A DNA stretch of 64,000 bases, taken from CAYXGZ01 sp964464755 (GTDB lineage: Bacteria > Planctomycetota > MHYJ01 > JACPRB01). The translations under genes were made by a program, and so were the position numbers. Below the pieces are notes generated by a model that worked only from the letters and a program-made list of their open reading frames with translations, was not told the origin of the DNA and did no database searches. Below, one piece after another: positions 1 to 8,069 of this stretch. Position 1 is the first letter of the stretch; each line of letters begins with the position of its first letter. The stretch covers positions 5,172 to 69,171 of the forward strand of contig CAYXGZ010000015.1 in assembly GCA_964464755.1 (NCBI GenBank), given 5' to 3'.

Positions 1-1
1 C

Positions 2-709
2 GACGTGCTGGTGAAACTGATGATCCTGGAGTACTCCGATGAGGAACGGTTCCTCGAGCTATTCGGATGGCAGGGGCGCCAGGACGGGCATCCCCGGGAA
101 TTGGCGAGGCTTGAGGCCGCGCTGCTCGGACCTGAGGGCAGGGTGGAAAACGAGGAGGGCGCGAGGGCAGTGGGGCCCGGTTGGGCGACAGCCATGATGA
201 GGCGGTGGATCACGATGGTGCCGCCCCTGAAGGACGTCGATCTGCGGGACTACTTCTGGGTCGCACGTGACCGGTTGGAGTCGACGTTCACCGGCCTCTC
301 TCTTGTCCCGCCGGTCGTGAGGACGATACTGGACGGGCTCGTGTCGGGCGTTGCGGCGAAGCGGAATGTGGCCGTAACCACGGCGAAGTCGCTAGGTGAG
401 GAGGAGCGCAAGAGCCTCCTCGGTCTCATTGATCAGGTGATCTCTCGTCAGCCCGATCAGAAGACAGGGTACGAGGCATTGCGCGTGCTGGCGGAGGGAC
501 GTGTGGAGGGGGCGGCGGAGCTGCTGGGCGCGATCCTCGACAAGCGGCCGGACGAGCTGGTGCCGCCATCGGTCGGCCCCGACATCGTAATGTTGTCTCG
601 GCTCCTGCCGGCGCCGGTCCCGGAGTTGCAGGCGGCGATCAGCCGTCTTGAGAAATCAAACACGCGGGTCGGCAAGGCGGTGAAAGACGCGATGAAGGGT
701 GGGCGATGA
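2..709 (+). CDS. qatA: QatA C-terminal part (KAP-family P-loop ATPase), truncated by the window edge
   Basis: The frame is already open at the first bases, so the 5' end and the Walker motifs lie outside the window. The first visible residues (LVKLMILEY...FLELF) match the helical segment that follows the ATPase core in KAP-family NTPases. The remaining ~230 residues are mostly helical with no other recognisable motif. On its own this would be a hypothetical fragment. The call rests on the three genes that follow, which are QatB, QatC and QatD in the canonical order. In the Qat anti-phage system QatA is the ATPase component. The stop (707-709) lies immediately upstream of qatB. Confidence 0.75.
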   Translation, partial: DVLVKLMILEYSDEERFLELFGWQGRQDGHPRELARLEAALLGPEGRVENEEGARAVGPGWATAMMRRWITMVPPLKDVDLRDYFWVARDRLESTFTGLSLVPPVVRTILDGLVSGVAAKRNVAVTTAKSLGEEERKSLLGLIDQVISRQPDQKTGYEALRVLAEGRVEGAAELLGAILDKRPDELVPPSVGPDIVMLSRLLPAPVPELQAAISRLEKSNTRVGKAVKDAMKGGR

Positions 710-710
710 C

Positions 711-1448
711 ATGGGTACCTCGGCCAGCTACAGCGCGCCGCCTTCATGGGGGCCGATGAAGTCGAGAGTGACGCGCTTGGCCAGTGACGGAGCCCTTACG
801 CCCAATCAGGCGGCGGACCTGCTGTCTCAGTTAGTCGGCGGGAACGGCGGGGCTGCTGGAATGTCCCGCGGCGCGGGCGGCGGCGGTAGGTCGGGGAGAG
901 TGGCTCACGGCGGCCCGGCCCGTGCCGTTGCGGGACGCCTGGGCAAGTTCATTGCGGACGTCCGTTCGGTTGGCCTTGACGAAGCGTTGCGGCGGACGGG
1001 CCTTGACGACCTCGTTGGCCGACCTGTCGGAGAGATCCTCAACGGCTTGATTGACCACCTCGGCGGGCCGGCGAGCACATTGGATGACGTCGACGCCCGC
1101 GCCGCGCTCGCCCGAGTGCGCGAGGAGCTGCTCGACAGCGCAGCTTCGCCGGCAGAAGTGGAGCAGATTCTGGCAGATCAAGCACTGAGTCTTGAGCAAG
1201 TGTTGGAGATGTTCTTCGGCTACTACCTGTACGAGGTGTTCTGTCGCGTCTTCTTCGAGCGACTCGTACAGCGGGTGGGCGAGACACGGGCCCAGTCGTT
1301 CCTCGGGCAGATCCTCGACTACGTCCGTTCGGCCCTGCGCAACCGTGTGTACGGGCGGACCCTGACGGCGATGAGCGGAGAGGACGCCAGACGGGACGCG
1401 TTGGTGACCGACATCATGGAATCGACCCTTCGGGTCTTCGGGGGATAA
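711..1448 (+). CDS. qatB: QatB, Qat anti-phage system protein of unknown activity
   Basis: A 245-residue protein starting MGTSASYSAPPSWGP, the small and Pro/Gly-rich start typical of QatB proteins. A Gly-rich linker at about residues 40-60 precedes a helical C-terminal half. A GTG at 699 would overlap qatA, but the ATG at 711 gives the family-like N-terminus and is preferred; a purine-rich GAAGGG lies upstream. The biochemical role of QatB is not established. It sits between qatA and qatC with essentially no intergenic space, so the four genes probably form one transcript. Confidence 0.75.
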   Translation: MGTSASYSAPPSWGPMKSRVTRLASDGALTPNQAADLLSQLVGGNGGAAGMSRGAGGGGRSGRVAHGGPARAVAGRLGKFIADVRSVGLDEALRRTGLDDLVGRPVGEILNGLIDHLGGPASTLDDVDARAALARVREELLDSAASPAEVEQILADQALSLEQVLEMFFGYYLYEVFCRVFFERLVQRVGETRAQSFLGQILDYVRSALRNRVYGRTLTAMSGEDARRDALVTDIMESTLRVFGG

Positions 1449-2792
1449 TTGCGCATTGAGTGTGATGTTGATCCAAGGCAGAGGACGGCGGCGGGGTCCG
1501 CGGTGCTTAGGCTGCGAGGCAATGGGGACACGGATCTCGGACAGCTCGACGTCGAGTATGCAAGACTCCTCCCATTGGGGGTTCCGGGGCCGGTCGCTCT
1601 GGACTTTCTGCTGTTGGCCGGGACTGTGTACGCCGCGGACAAGCTGGTGTCTCGCTCGATAGTGGAAGACCGGTGGACGCGGGATTTTGAGCTGGTCCTG
1701 CCGGTGTCTGATCCGGCGCGATGGCACGGAGTCGCGGGAGTATTGACGGAGTGCCTCTCGTTCCTAACAGGCGATCGGTGGACTCTGGATTTCACTGCTC
1801 TGGGAAGCCGACTGCGATGGCCAAGGCGGCGGCGAGGCCGCCGGGTGCCGAGGCCGGTCGGAGACACCGTGTGTCTGTTCTCCGGTGGTCTGGACTCTCT
1901 CGCAGGCGCCATTGATCATCTGGAAGCGCACGCCGACGAACGGGTGCTCTTGGTTGGGCATCATGATGGGCAGATGGCAGGGCCTCTCTCGGACCAGCGG
2001 GCGCTGCTGAAGCGTCTTGGGCCGGCCTATCCGAACCGCGTGAGTGCGGTGTTGGCCCGGGTGGGGCACAGCGCGGAGGCCCAGGAGATTACGCTGCGTG
2101 GACGTTCCCTCATATTCGTCGCTCTGGGAGTCTTGGCGGCTGCCGCTCAGGGGGAGGGGACTCCGGTGCTGATCCCTGAGAACGGAACAATCGCTCTGAA
2201 TCCACCGTTGACGCCGTCCCGTCGGGGCTCATGTAGCACGCGGACGGCTCACCCCCATTACTTGGGCGTTCTGGGGCAGGTCTTGTCAGGTGTCGGGTTG
2301 AATCACGCACTGAGTAATCCCCTGGCACTGAAGACCAAGGGAGAGGTCGTGACCGGCTGTCTAAATCGTGGATTGCTAGCCGGTCTGGCCCCGTTGACAG
2401 TTTCCTGCGCCAAGAGAGGGCACAAAGTCACGTGGCCGAACCGCAATGCGGCATCCTGCGGCCGTTGCATGCCATGCATCTACCGCCGGGCTGCACTACA
2501 TGCCGGGGGGCTGGACACGGAGACGTATGGTGCGGACATCTGTCGGGGCGAGGTGGATCTCGATGATCCGGGCCTCGAGGCGCCCAACGACCTGCGAGCG
2601 TTGTTCTCGTTCCTCCGGGCCGACCATTCGGCGCATCGGATCGGGTCAATGCTCATGGCGAATGGGAGCCTCGACGCCTCACGAGTGGCAGGCTCTGCCG
2701 ATTTAGTGCGCCGCACGATGGAGGAGGTGCGGGCGCTCCTCCGAGACAAGGCAACCGTGGAAATTCGGCGCCGCGCAGGCATCAGGGATTGA
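1449..2792 (+). CDS. qatC: QatC, QueC-like nucleotide-modifying enzyme of the Qat defence system
   Basis: A 447-residue protein with an ATP-pyrophosphatase PP-loop SGGLDS at residues 145-150. A QueC-type zinc site (C320, C337, C340, C343, the last three as CGRCMPC) lies in the C-terminal half. QueC makes 7-cyano-7-deazaguanine, but this protein is longer, with ~130 extra N-terminal residues, and no other queuosine genes are nearby. That is the pattern of the defence-associated QatC family. The TTG start directly follows the qatB stop (TAATTG). The true substrate in Qat defence is unknown. Confidence 0.85.
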   Translation: MRIECDVDPRQRTAAGSAVLRLRGNGDTDLGQLDVEYARLLPLGVPGPVALDFLLLAGTVYAADKLVSRSIVEDRWTRDFELVLPVSDPARWHGVAGVLTECLSFLTGDRWTLDFTALGSRLRWPRRRRGRRVPRPVGDTVCLFSGGLDSLAGAIDHLEAHADERVLLVGHHDGQMAGPLSDQRALLKRLGPAYPNRVSAVLARVGHSAEAQEITLRGRSLIFVALGVLAAAAQGEGTPVLIPENGTIALNPPLTPSRRGSCSTRTAHPHYLGVLGQVLSGVGLNHALSNPLALKTKGEVVTGCLNRGLLAGLAPLTVSCAKRGHKVTWPNRNAASCGRCMPCIYRRAALHAGGLDTETYGADICRGEVDLDDPGLEAPNDLRALFSFLRADHSAHRIGSMLMANGSLDASRVAGSADLVRRTMEEVRALLRDKATVEIRRRAGIRD

Positions 2793-2801
2793 GGTGCATG
2801 A

Positions 2802-3560
2802 TTGCTTGATGCGCATTGCCACCTTGACCGGTACCCAGACCCGCTCGCTGTGGCAGCGGAAGCCCGCTCCCGTGGCGTTTTCGTGGTGGCCGTGACCAAC
2901 CTGCCAAGCCACTTCGTTGCTGGCCAGGCACCGACGCGCGGGTTGCAGGGTGTGCGATTGGCGCTTGGTCTTCATCCGCTCGCGGTCGGTGCAAATGAGC
3001 ACGAGGTTTCGCGTTTCCGGCCCTTGCTTGCCCAGACATCGTTCGTGGGGGAGGTAGGCCTTGATTTCTCACGGGAGGGCATCGGAACGCGAGAGCTCCA
3101 GCTGCGGGCGTTTCGGGAGGTCGTTGGGGCAATCCGCGACGCCGGCGCGAAATTCATCACTCTTCACTCGCGGAGAGCGGAGATGGCGGTACTGGAGGTG
3201 CTGCAGGAGTTCCGGGTGGGCCCCGCGGTCTTTCATTGGTTCAGTGGAACACCCGCCTCGCTGGAGCGCATACTCGAGGCCGGGCACTTCGTGTCTATCA
3301 ATCCGGCCATGACTCAGTCGCAAAGGGGCACTGAACTTATCGCGAAAATGCCCAAATGCCAAATCCTGTCGGAGACCGATGGGCCGTATTCACGCCTCAA
3401 GACTGGGTCGTGTAGACCTTGGGACGTGTCAATCGTTCAACAGCATCTTGCGAAGACGTGGGGAGTGACCGATACCGAGGTTCGGAATCAGGTGTGGGCG
3501 AACTTCCGCCGGTTGACGGCGCTGGTCCATGGTCTAGTCGAGACGAGCGAGGTGGACTGA
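2802..3560 (+). CDS. qatD: QatD, TatD-like metal-dependent DNase of the Qat system
   Basis: A 252-residue TatD-family hydrolase. The N-terminal metal motif DAHCHL is at residues 3-8, GEVGLDF carries the metal-ligand Glu, and His residues occur in TLHSR and FHWFSG. The late Asp is in SETDGPY. All expected metal ligands appear present, so it should be catalytically competent. The start must be TTG at 2802, because an in-frame TGA occupies 2799-2801 and the HxH motif begins three residues later. GAGG at 2791-2794 is the likely ribosome site. In Qat this nuclease is one of four required components. Confidence 0.85.
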   Translation: MLDAHCHLDRYPDPLAVAAEARSRGVFVVAVTNLPSHFVAGQAPTRGLQGVRLALGLHPLAVGANEHEVSRFRPLLAQTSFVGEVGLDFSREGIGTRELQLRAFREVVGAIRDAGAKFITLHSRRAEMAVLEVLQEFRVGPAVFHWFSGTPASLERILEAGHFVSINPAMTQSQRGTELIAKMPKCQILSETDGPYSRLKTGSCRPWDVSIVQQHLAKTWGVTDTEVRNQVWANFRRLTALVHGLVETSEVD

Positions 3561-3849
3561 TAGTGCCCACCCTTTCGGTCACATGCTCCGAGTTTGATCC
3601 CTTCGTTTGAAAGGGACTTCCCGGCTCGCAAGCGGAGGCGTGTTCCAGGGCCTGCTCTGTGCTCTCGGCGGGTACTGTGGGCAGATCGAACACCGCGCAT
3701 ATGATGGGTGACGGCGTCCATTCCAGGCTCGAATTGGTCTAGTGAGTCACGGTGGTGCTTGCGATCCTCAAGGAAGCAGAGAGCGCCGAGTTGGTCTCGA
3801 CAAACGGCACGATCCTGTCATCTGGATTGCCCTTCGACTGGTCTATCTT
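3561..3849. other. Junction region between qatD and the frr remnant
   Basis: No gene is supported here. The composition resembles the Qat locus more than the GC-rich chromosome to the right. One short open stretch (about 3752-3850, + strand) reads as plausible protein (AILKEAESAELV) but has no convincing start and runs into the frr-like segment in another frame. It could be decayed element DNA. No integrase or clear direct repeat was seen. Confidence 0.4.
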
Positions 3850-3951
3850 CAGAAGCCGACGAAGGAGGAGATCGACCGCCTGCCCAAGGAGTACGAGGGC
3901 AAGGTCCAGGAGGCGGTCGACAGGAAGACGAAGGAAGTGATGGAGGTCTAG
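3850..3951 (+). pseudogene. frr: Displaced 3' end of frr (ribosome recycling factor)
   Basis: The last ~33 codons before the TAG at 3949 read KPTKEEIDRL...EAVDRKTKEVMEV. This closely resembles the C-terminal helix of ribosome recycling factor, which in many bacteria ends in a lysine/glutamate-rich helix terminating in (I/V/L)MEV or MEF. RRF is normally about 185 residues, and nothing upstream of ~3850 in this frame resembles it. The piece is therefore a 3' fragment only. A likely explanation is insertion of the Qat-bearing segment into frr, or duplication of its 3' end at a boundary. Similarity was judged by eye from family knowledge. Confidence 0.6.
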
Positions 3952-4556
3952 TCCTCGACCAACCTCGGCGCCGGGTGGCGGAAGGCCCGGTGGACGAAGC
4001 CCGACAGGCCCTCGATGCCCTCCGGATCCTGCGGGATCGTCTCGATCGTGTTCACCTGCGGCCCGGGGATCTCCTCGTAGCCCAGCCCCAGGTTCGCGAA
4101 GCCCTCCCGCTCGCAGATCTCGTTCAGCGCGTAGCGCGGATGCCCGCGGTCCGCGGGACGCGACCCCGCCGAATCCTGGTGCGCCTTGCCCTCGATCTCC
4201 TCGCCGTTCGCGTACCGCGCGTAGAGCCAGAAACCGGCCTGGTCCGCCACCTCCAGCCGGTATGCCTCGCACTTCAGCTCTCGTGACAGCGCCAGCGCGA
4301 GCAGCTCGTCCGTGTAGCCCCAGCGCGTGCGCGTGACGTTGATGTAGTACCGGTGCTCCAGGACCGAGGTCCAGCGCCGGATCTGCGGCGACACCCAGTA
4401 CAGCCGCCACTCCGTCTCGTGGACCTGCCGCGTGCGGACCGGGTGCTCCTCGCGCGTCATCGAGAACGGACGGAAGCCCTCGGCACCGAGGTGAGCCTCG
4501 AGAACCCGGAGCACGTCGGCTTGAGAGGCCGCGACGTAGAGATGTCCGAAGCCCAT
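3948..4556 (-). CDS. Hypothetical protein
   Basis: A 202-residue soluble protein rich in aromatic residues and Arg, beginning MGFGHLYVAAS. It has no signal peptide, membrane segment or motif that I recognise. An in-frame TTG at 4568 would add four residues, but it falls inside the heptamer repeat, so the ATG at 4556 is preferred. Its stop overlaps the stop of the frr remnant on the other strand at the palindrome CTAG (3948-3951). The GC-rich composition and codon use match the chromosome to the right, not the Qat locus. Confidence 0.65.
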   Translation of the reverse strand: MGFGHLYVAASQADVLRVLEAHLGAEGFRPFSMTREEHPVRTRQVHETEWRLYWVSPQIRRWTSVLEHRYYINVTRTRWGYTDELLALALSRELKCEAYRLEVADQAGFWLYARYANGEEIEGKAHQDSAGSRPADRGHPRYALNEICEREGFANLGLGYEEIPGPQVNTIETIPQDPEGIEGLSGFVHRAFRHPAPRLVED

Positions 4557-4562
4557 GAGATT

Positions 4563-4590
4563 GAGCAATTAGCAATTAGCAACTAGCAAT
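4563..4590. repeat. Left heptamer repeat cluster flanking the four-helix-bundle gene
   Basis: A GAGCAA followed by three 7-bp units of the form (T/C)TAGCAA. It is strikingly AT-rich against ~70% GC surroundings. The stop codon of the four-helix-bundle gene lies within it. It is the inverted counterpart of the cluster at 4951-4977. Confidence 0.85.
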
Positions 4591-4942
4591 CAGACCGGAC
4601 CTTCCGAATGAGCGAAGCCAGCATGCGTTGCACCTCGACCGTCGGCGCCCGAAGACGTCCCGCGTCGGCCTTCGACAAGTAGCCGAGACCTTCCGCCAGG
4701 TCCAGAAGGGCGTCGAGCTCGTTGACCGATCCCATGGCGATCTGCAGCATCCTCGCGAAGTCGGCGTTCCCGTCCCGGCCGCAACCCTCCGCGATGTTGG
4801 CGACCACTGAAACCGCGGCCCTCCGGACCTGGGCCGTCATCCCGAATCGCTCGCCGGGCGGCCACGATCCCGTGGCCTTGTACACCGCGAGCGCCAGCGC
4901 GCGTCCCTTCTTCCAGACCTCGAGTGTCCGGAAATCCTTCAT
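4583..4942 (-). CDS. Four-helix-bundle protein (23S rRNA intervening-sequence / S23 family)
   Basis: A 119-residue all-helical protein with the family hallmarks. The N-terminus has L-x-V-W-x-K-G-R-x-L-A, the middle has AVSVVANIAEGCGR, and an amphipathic C-terminal helix contains LDLAEGLGYLS. Length matches the family (~115-125 residues). These proteins are related to the Avd accessory protein of diversity-generating retroelements, but their own function is unknown and many occur as solitary genes. Here the gene is framed by inverted clusters of a 7-bp AT-rich repeat, one covering its stop codon and one just upstream of its start. This suggests that it moves or is maintained as a cassette. Confidence 0.9.
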   Translation of the reverse strand: MKDFRTLEVWKKGRALALAVYKATGSWPPGERFGMTAQVRRAAVSVVANIAEGCGRDGNADFARMLQIAMGSVNELDALLDLAEGLGYLSKADAGRLRAPTVEVQRMLASLIRKVRSDC

Positions 4943-4950
4943 GTCGCTTC

Positions 4951-4977
4951 TTGCTAATTGCTAGTTGCTAATTGCTC
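4951..4977. repeat. Right heptamer repeat cluster flanking the four-helix-bundle gene
   Basis: Read on the minus strand it is GAGCAA followed by three (T/C)TAGCAA units, in a different unit order from the left cluster. It lies 9-35 bp upstream of the gene's start codon, between that gene and the HAD/enoyl-CoA hydratase gene. Confidence 0.85.
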
Positions 4978-5002
4978 TTCGGCCTTCGCTGATTGCCTTC
5001 GG

Positions 5003-7015
5003 TCATGCGTGTACGAACTTGGCTGGTTCCTTCAACGAGGTCTTCAAGAAATTCTCCAACCCGATCCTCATGTCCTGCGTGCCGCAAACCTCGCCGAACT
5101 TCGAGCTCTCCAGCGACAGGGCCTCGTCGAGCGGCCGGCCCGCGGCCTCGAGGATCGTCTTGCAGAGGATGTCGTCCACCTTGCGGCTCAGGTGCCCGAG
5201 GTCCACGTCGGACAGCGTCACGGCGATGTTCATCGGCCCGCGCGGGATGCCCTTGGGCTTCAGCCGGCCCGCCGCGATGTCGCGCACCAGCTCCACGCCC
5301 CGCGCCACCAGGTCGCCCTCCACCTCCTCGTGGATCAGCCCCCAGCGCAGCGCGTCCGCGCCGCTGATCACCCCGCCCGTCCGCAGGATCCGCCACGCGG
5401 TGCCGAAGTCGATCAGCCGCGGCAGCCGCACCGAGCCGCCCGCGCCGGGGATGATGCCCAGCTTCACCTCGGGCTGGCCGAAGAGCGGCTTGACCCCCTT
5501 GCGCGCGATCCGCAGCGTGCACGCGTAGGCCAGCTCGCTGCCGCCGCCGAGCGACAGCCCGTTCATCGCGCAGACCACCGGCTTGCCGAGGTTCTCGATG
5601 AAGTTCTGCGTGTCGTGGCTCTGGCGCGACGTCGCCTCGCCGTCCGCCGGCGACTTCACCGCGGCGAGCATGCCGATGTCCGCGCCGGAGACGAAGGCCT
5701 TCACGCCGAAGCCCGTCAGCACCGCGCCCTTGATCTTCGGGTCCGCCTTCACGGCCTCGAACTGCCGCTTCAGCTGGTGGTAGACGTCGAGGTTCAGCGC
5801 GTTGAGCGTCTTGGGGCGCTTGATCGTCAGCACCGCGACGTCGCCCTCGTCGCGGCGGAACACCGCGGGGATCTCCCACGGGCCCGACTGCTTCAGCAGG
5901 ACGTCGGCGACGACGAAGCCCGGGTTCCCGGCGGCGTAGGCCTTCACGAGCCCGACGGCCTTCTCGACGCCGAGGTCGTTCATCAACTTCAGGGGGGGCG
6001 TGACGGCGAGACCCAGCTCGAGGCCCAGCTCGAGGTCGCCCGGCGCGACGATGCCGCTCTGGAGGATCTCGCCGCAGAGGCCGAGGTAGCCGCCGATGAG
6101 CCGGCGCGAGACCTCGTCGTAGGTCTTCTCGTCCCACTCGACCTTCTCGCCGCGGCCGGCGGTCTCCCACTGGCCCTTGGAGGCGACCATCGCGTCGAGC
6201 GACGGGGGCGATGCGAACCACGGCATGACCTTGTCGTGGTAGTGCGTGAAGCCGACCTGGGTGATCGGGTTGCCGCCGGTGAGGTTCATGGCGGTGAAGG
6301 GGCCGACGCCGAGGCCGAGGACCTTCTGCGCGATGGCGTCGACCTGCTTCGTGGTGGCGACCTTCGCGTCGGCGATCTTGAGGGCGACGAGGAAGATGCC
6401 CTCGAAGACGGGGTCGATGGCGTAGCCGTAGCGGCTCTTCACCTGGATGGGGACCTTGCCGATCGCCTCGTAGAAGGCCATGCAGAAGCGCGCGGTGGCG
6501 TCGGAGGTGTCGCGCCCGGGGACGACCTCGACGAGGAGGTTGCGCTCGGCGGGGAAGAAGTAGTGGATGACGAGGGTGCGGTCCTTCTTCTTCACCTTCT
6601 CGAAGATGACCTCGGGCTCGAGGTGGCTGGAGTTGGAGGCGAGGATGGCGTCGGGGGCGAGGCCGGCCTCGAGCTTCTCGAAGATGGACTGCTTGATCTC
6701 CTTGCGCTCGGTGGCGGCCTCGACGACGAGGTCGGAGCCGGCGAGGCCGGCGAGCTCGGTGGTCCAGGTGACGTTGGCGACCATGGCCTCGGCGTCGGCG
6801 GGCTTGAAGGCGCCGGACTCGACGCCCTTGGCGATCTTCTTCTTGAGCTTGGCGGCGCCGGCCTCGAGGGCGGCGGGGGCGACGTCCTGGACGACGACGG
6901 GGACGCCGTGGGGGGCGAGGACCTTGCTGAAGTAGAGGGCGATGTCGGGCCCGATCTGCCCGCTGCCGATGACGCCGATCTTCCGGATGACGCGGCCGTT
7001 CAGGGTGAAGGGCAT
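5003..7015 (-). CDS. 3-hydroxyacyl-CoA dehydrogenase / enoyl-CoA hydratase fusion
   Basis: A 670-residue bifunctional beta-oxidation enzyme. The N-terminal ~400 residues are the NAD-dependent 3-hydroxyacyl-CoA dehydrogenase: Rossmann motif GVIGSGQIG at residues ~13-21, SNSSHL, the catalytic-His stretch IHYFFPAERN, and C-terminal helices. The C-terminal ~270 residues are an enoyl-CoA hydratase with oxyanion-hole motif NGLSLGGGSE and PEVKLGIIPGAGG, so both catalytic Glu residues appear present. The domain order is dehydrogenase then hydratase, the reverse of FadB/FadJ, as in a separate family of bacterial and archaeal fusions. AGGAG lies upstream of the ATG. It follows the hydrolase gene by 9 bp on the same strand, so the two are probably cotranscribed. 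No thiolase is nearby. Confidence 0.9.
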   Translation of the reverse strand: MPFTLNGRVIRKIGVIGSGQIGPDIALYFSKVLAPHGVPVVVQDVAPAALEAGAAKLKKKIAKGVESGAFKPADAEAMVANVTWTTELAGLAGSDLVVEAATERKEIKQSIFEKLEAGLAPDAILASNSSHLEPEVIFEKVKKKDRTLVIHYFFPAERNLLVEVVPGRDTSDATARFCMAFYEAIGKVPIQVKSRYGYAIDPVFEGIFLVALKIADAKVATTKQVDAIAQKVLGLGVGPFTAMNLTGGNPITQVGFTHYHDKVMPWFASPPSLDAMVASKGQWETAGRGEKVEWDEKTYDEVSRRLIGGYLGLCGEILQSGIVAPGDLELGLELGLAVTPPLKLMNDLGVEKAVGLVKAYAAGNPGFVVADVLLKQSGPWEIPAVFRRDEGDVAVLTIKRPKTLNALNLDVYHQLKRQFEAVKADPKIKGAVLTGFGVKAFVSGADIGMLAAVKSPADGEATSRQSHDTQNFIENLGKPVVCAMNGLSLGGGSELAYACTLRIARKGVKPLFGQPEVKLGIIPGAGGSVRLPRLIDFGTAWRILRTGGVISGADALRWGLIHEEVEGDLVARGVELVRDIAAGRLKPKGIPRGPMNIAVTLSDVDLGHLSRKVDDILCKTILEAAGRPLDEALSLESSKFGEVCGTQDMRIGLENFLKTSLKEPAKFVHA

Positions 7016-7024
7016 GCGGTGCTC

Positions 7025-7822
7025 CTAATCGTGGCGGGTCTCCCCCTGGGTGCGGATCTGCCGGGTCTGCCCGGCGGGGGGCGCGATCTGCTCGAACACG
7101 GCGGACAGGGACTTGATGTCGTCGAGGAGGTAGTCCGCGGCGCCGGGCGGGGGCGGCGGGGCGCCCGGGGTGCGGAGGAGGGCGCTGAGCATGCCGGCGG
7201 CGCGGGCGCCGGCGACGTCGGTCTCGATCCGGTCGCCGACGTGGAGGGCCTCGCCGGGGGCGACGACGAAGCGCTGGAGCGCCTTGTCGAAGAGGTCCTT
7301 GGCGGGCTTGCGGAGGCGGACCTCGTCGGAGAAGTAGAGGGCGTGGAAGCAGTGCTCGAAGCCGAGGAGCTTGAGGAGCTCGCGGAGGACCTTGCCGGGG
7401 GTGCGGCCGGTGTTGCAGACGAGGGCGACCATGAGGCCGCGCTCCTGGGCGTCGCGGATGACCTCGAGGGCGCCGGCGACGGGGAAGGGCGGGAAGTGGA
7501 CGGCGGCCTCGCCGTAGTGGCGGGCGATCTCGAGGAGGGCGGCGGGGGGGACTTTCTTGTCGACGGGGCCGCCGAAGGCGGCCTCGAGGAAGACCTTGGC
7601 CTGCTCGATGACGGAGACGTCGAGGTTGGAGCTCCAGAAGGGGGCCATGCGGGAGATGACGGCCTGGTGGGCCTGCTCGAGGGTCGCGAGGGGGAGGGGG
7701 GCGCCGTGGGCGTCGAGGATGCGGGCGGTTTCGCGGACGCGGTAGTCGCGGCGCGAGACCTCCAGCTCGGGGTCCTCGTGGACGAGGGTCTCCCAGAGGT
7801 CGAAGGTGACGGCGCGAAGCAT
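7025..7822 (-). CDS. HAD-superfamily hydrolase
   Basis: A 265-residue haloacid dehalogenase-like hydrolase. Motif I is FDLWETL (nucleophile Asp at residue ~8, with the second Asp position replaced by Trp, as in dehalogenase-like members). Motif II is in LVCNTGR, motif III Lys in RLRKPAKDLF, and motif IV GDRIETDV. A helical cap lies between motifs I and II. The start MLRAVTFDL at 7822 is preferred over a longer upstream frame that would run into the tRNA-Lys gene. The substrate cannot be predicted. It lies directly upstream of the beta-oxidation fusion gene. Confidence 0.85.
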   Translation of the reverse strand: MLRAVTFDLWETLVHEDPELEVSRRDYRVRETARILDAHGAPLPLATLEQAHQAVISRMAPFWSSNLDVSVIEQAKVFLEAAFGGPVDKKVPPAALLEIARHYGEAAVHFPPFPVAGALEVIRDAQERGLMVALVCNTGRTPGKVLRELLKLLGFEHCFHALYFSDEVRLRKPAKDLFDKALQRFVVAPGEALHVGDRIETDVAGARAAGMLSALLRTPGAPPPPPGAADYLLDDIKSLSAVFEQIAPPAGQTRQIRTQGETRHD

Positions 7823-7875
7823 GGCGGCGGCACGGTAGCACGGAACGGGGTTGCAGGCAATGAACGGGGGGAGTG

Positions 7876-7950
7876 TGGTGAGGGCGGTGAGGATTGAACT
7901 CACGACCCACGGTTTAAAAGACCGTTGCTCTACCGCTGAGCTACGCCCTC
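7876..7950 (-). tRNA. tRNA-Lys (anticodon UUU), CCA encoded
   Basis: A full cloverleaf folds on the minus strand. The acceptor GAGGGCG pairs with CGCCCTC, the D arm GCTC/GAGC is present, and the 5-bp anticodon stem ACGGT/ACCGT closes loop CTTTTAA (anticodon TTT). The T arm is GTGAG-TTCAATC-CTCAC. Discriminator A is followed by an encoded CCA. Confidence 0.95.
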
Positions 7951-8069
7951 ACGACGACGGGGGCCATCTTAGGCGGAGCCGGGAGCGGCCACAAGGGGGC
8001 GGACCGGCTCCCTTGGGACCCGGGCGCCGATGGTGTACGCTTTTCCCTTCGCATCCCCGAGGAGCTCCC

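Noticed and set aside
4958..7910. Very long open frames (about 980 codons) on both strands across the beta-oxidation fusion and hydrolase genes
   Set aside because: They are Arg/Ala/Pro/Asp-rich, contain no family motifs and run across two real genes in another frame. High GC content suppresses stop codons, so such frames are expected by chance.
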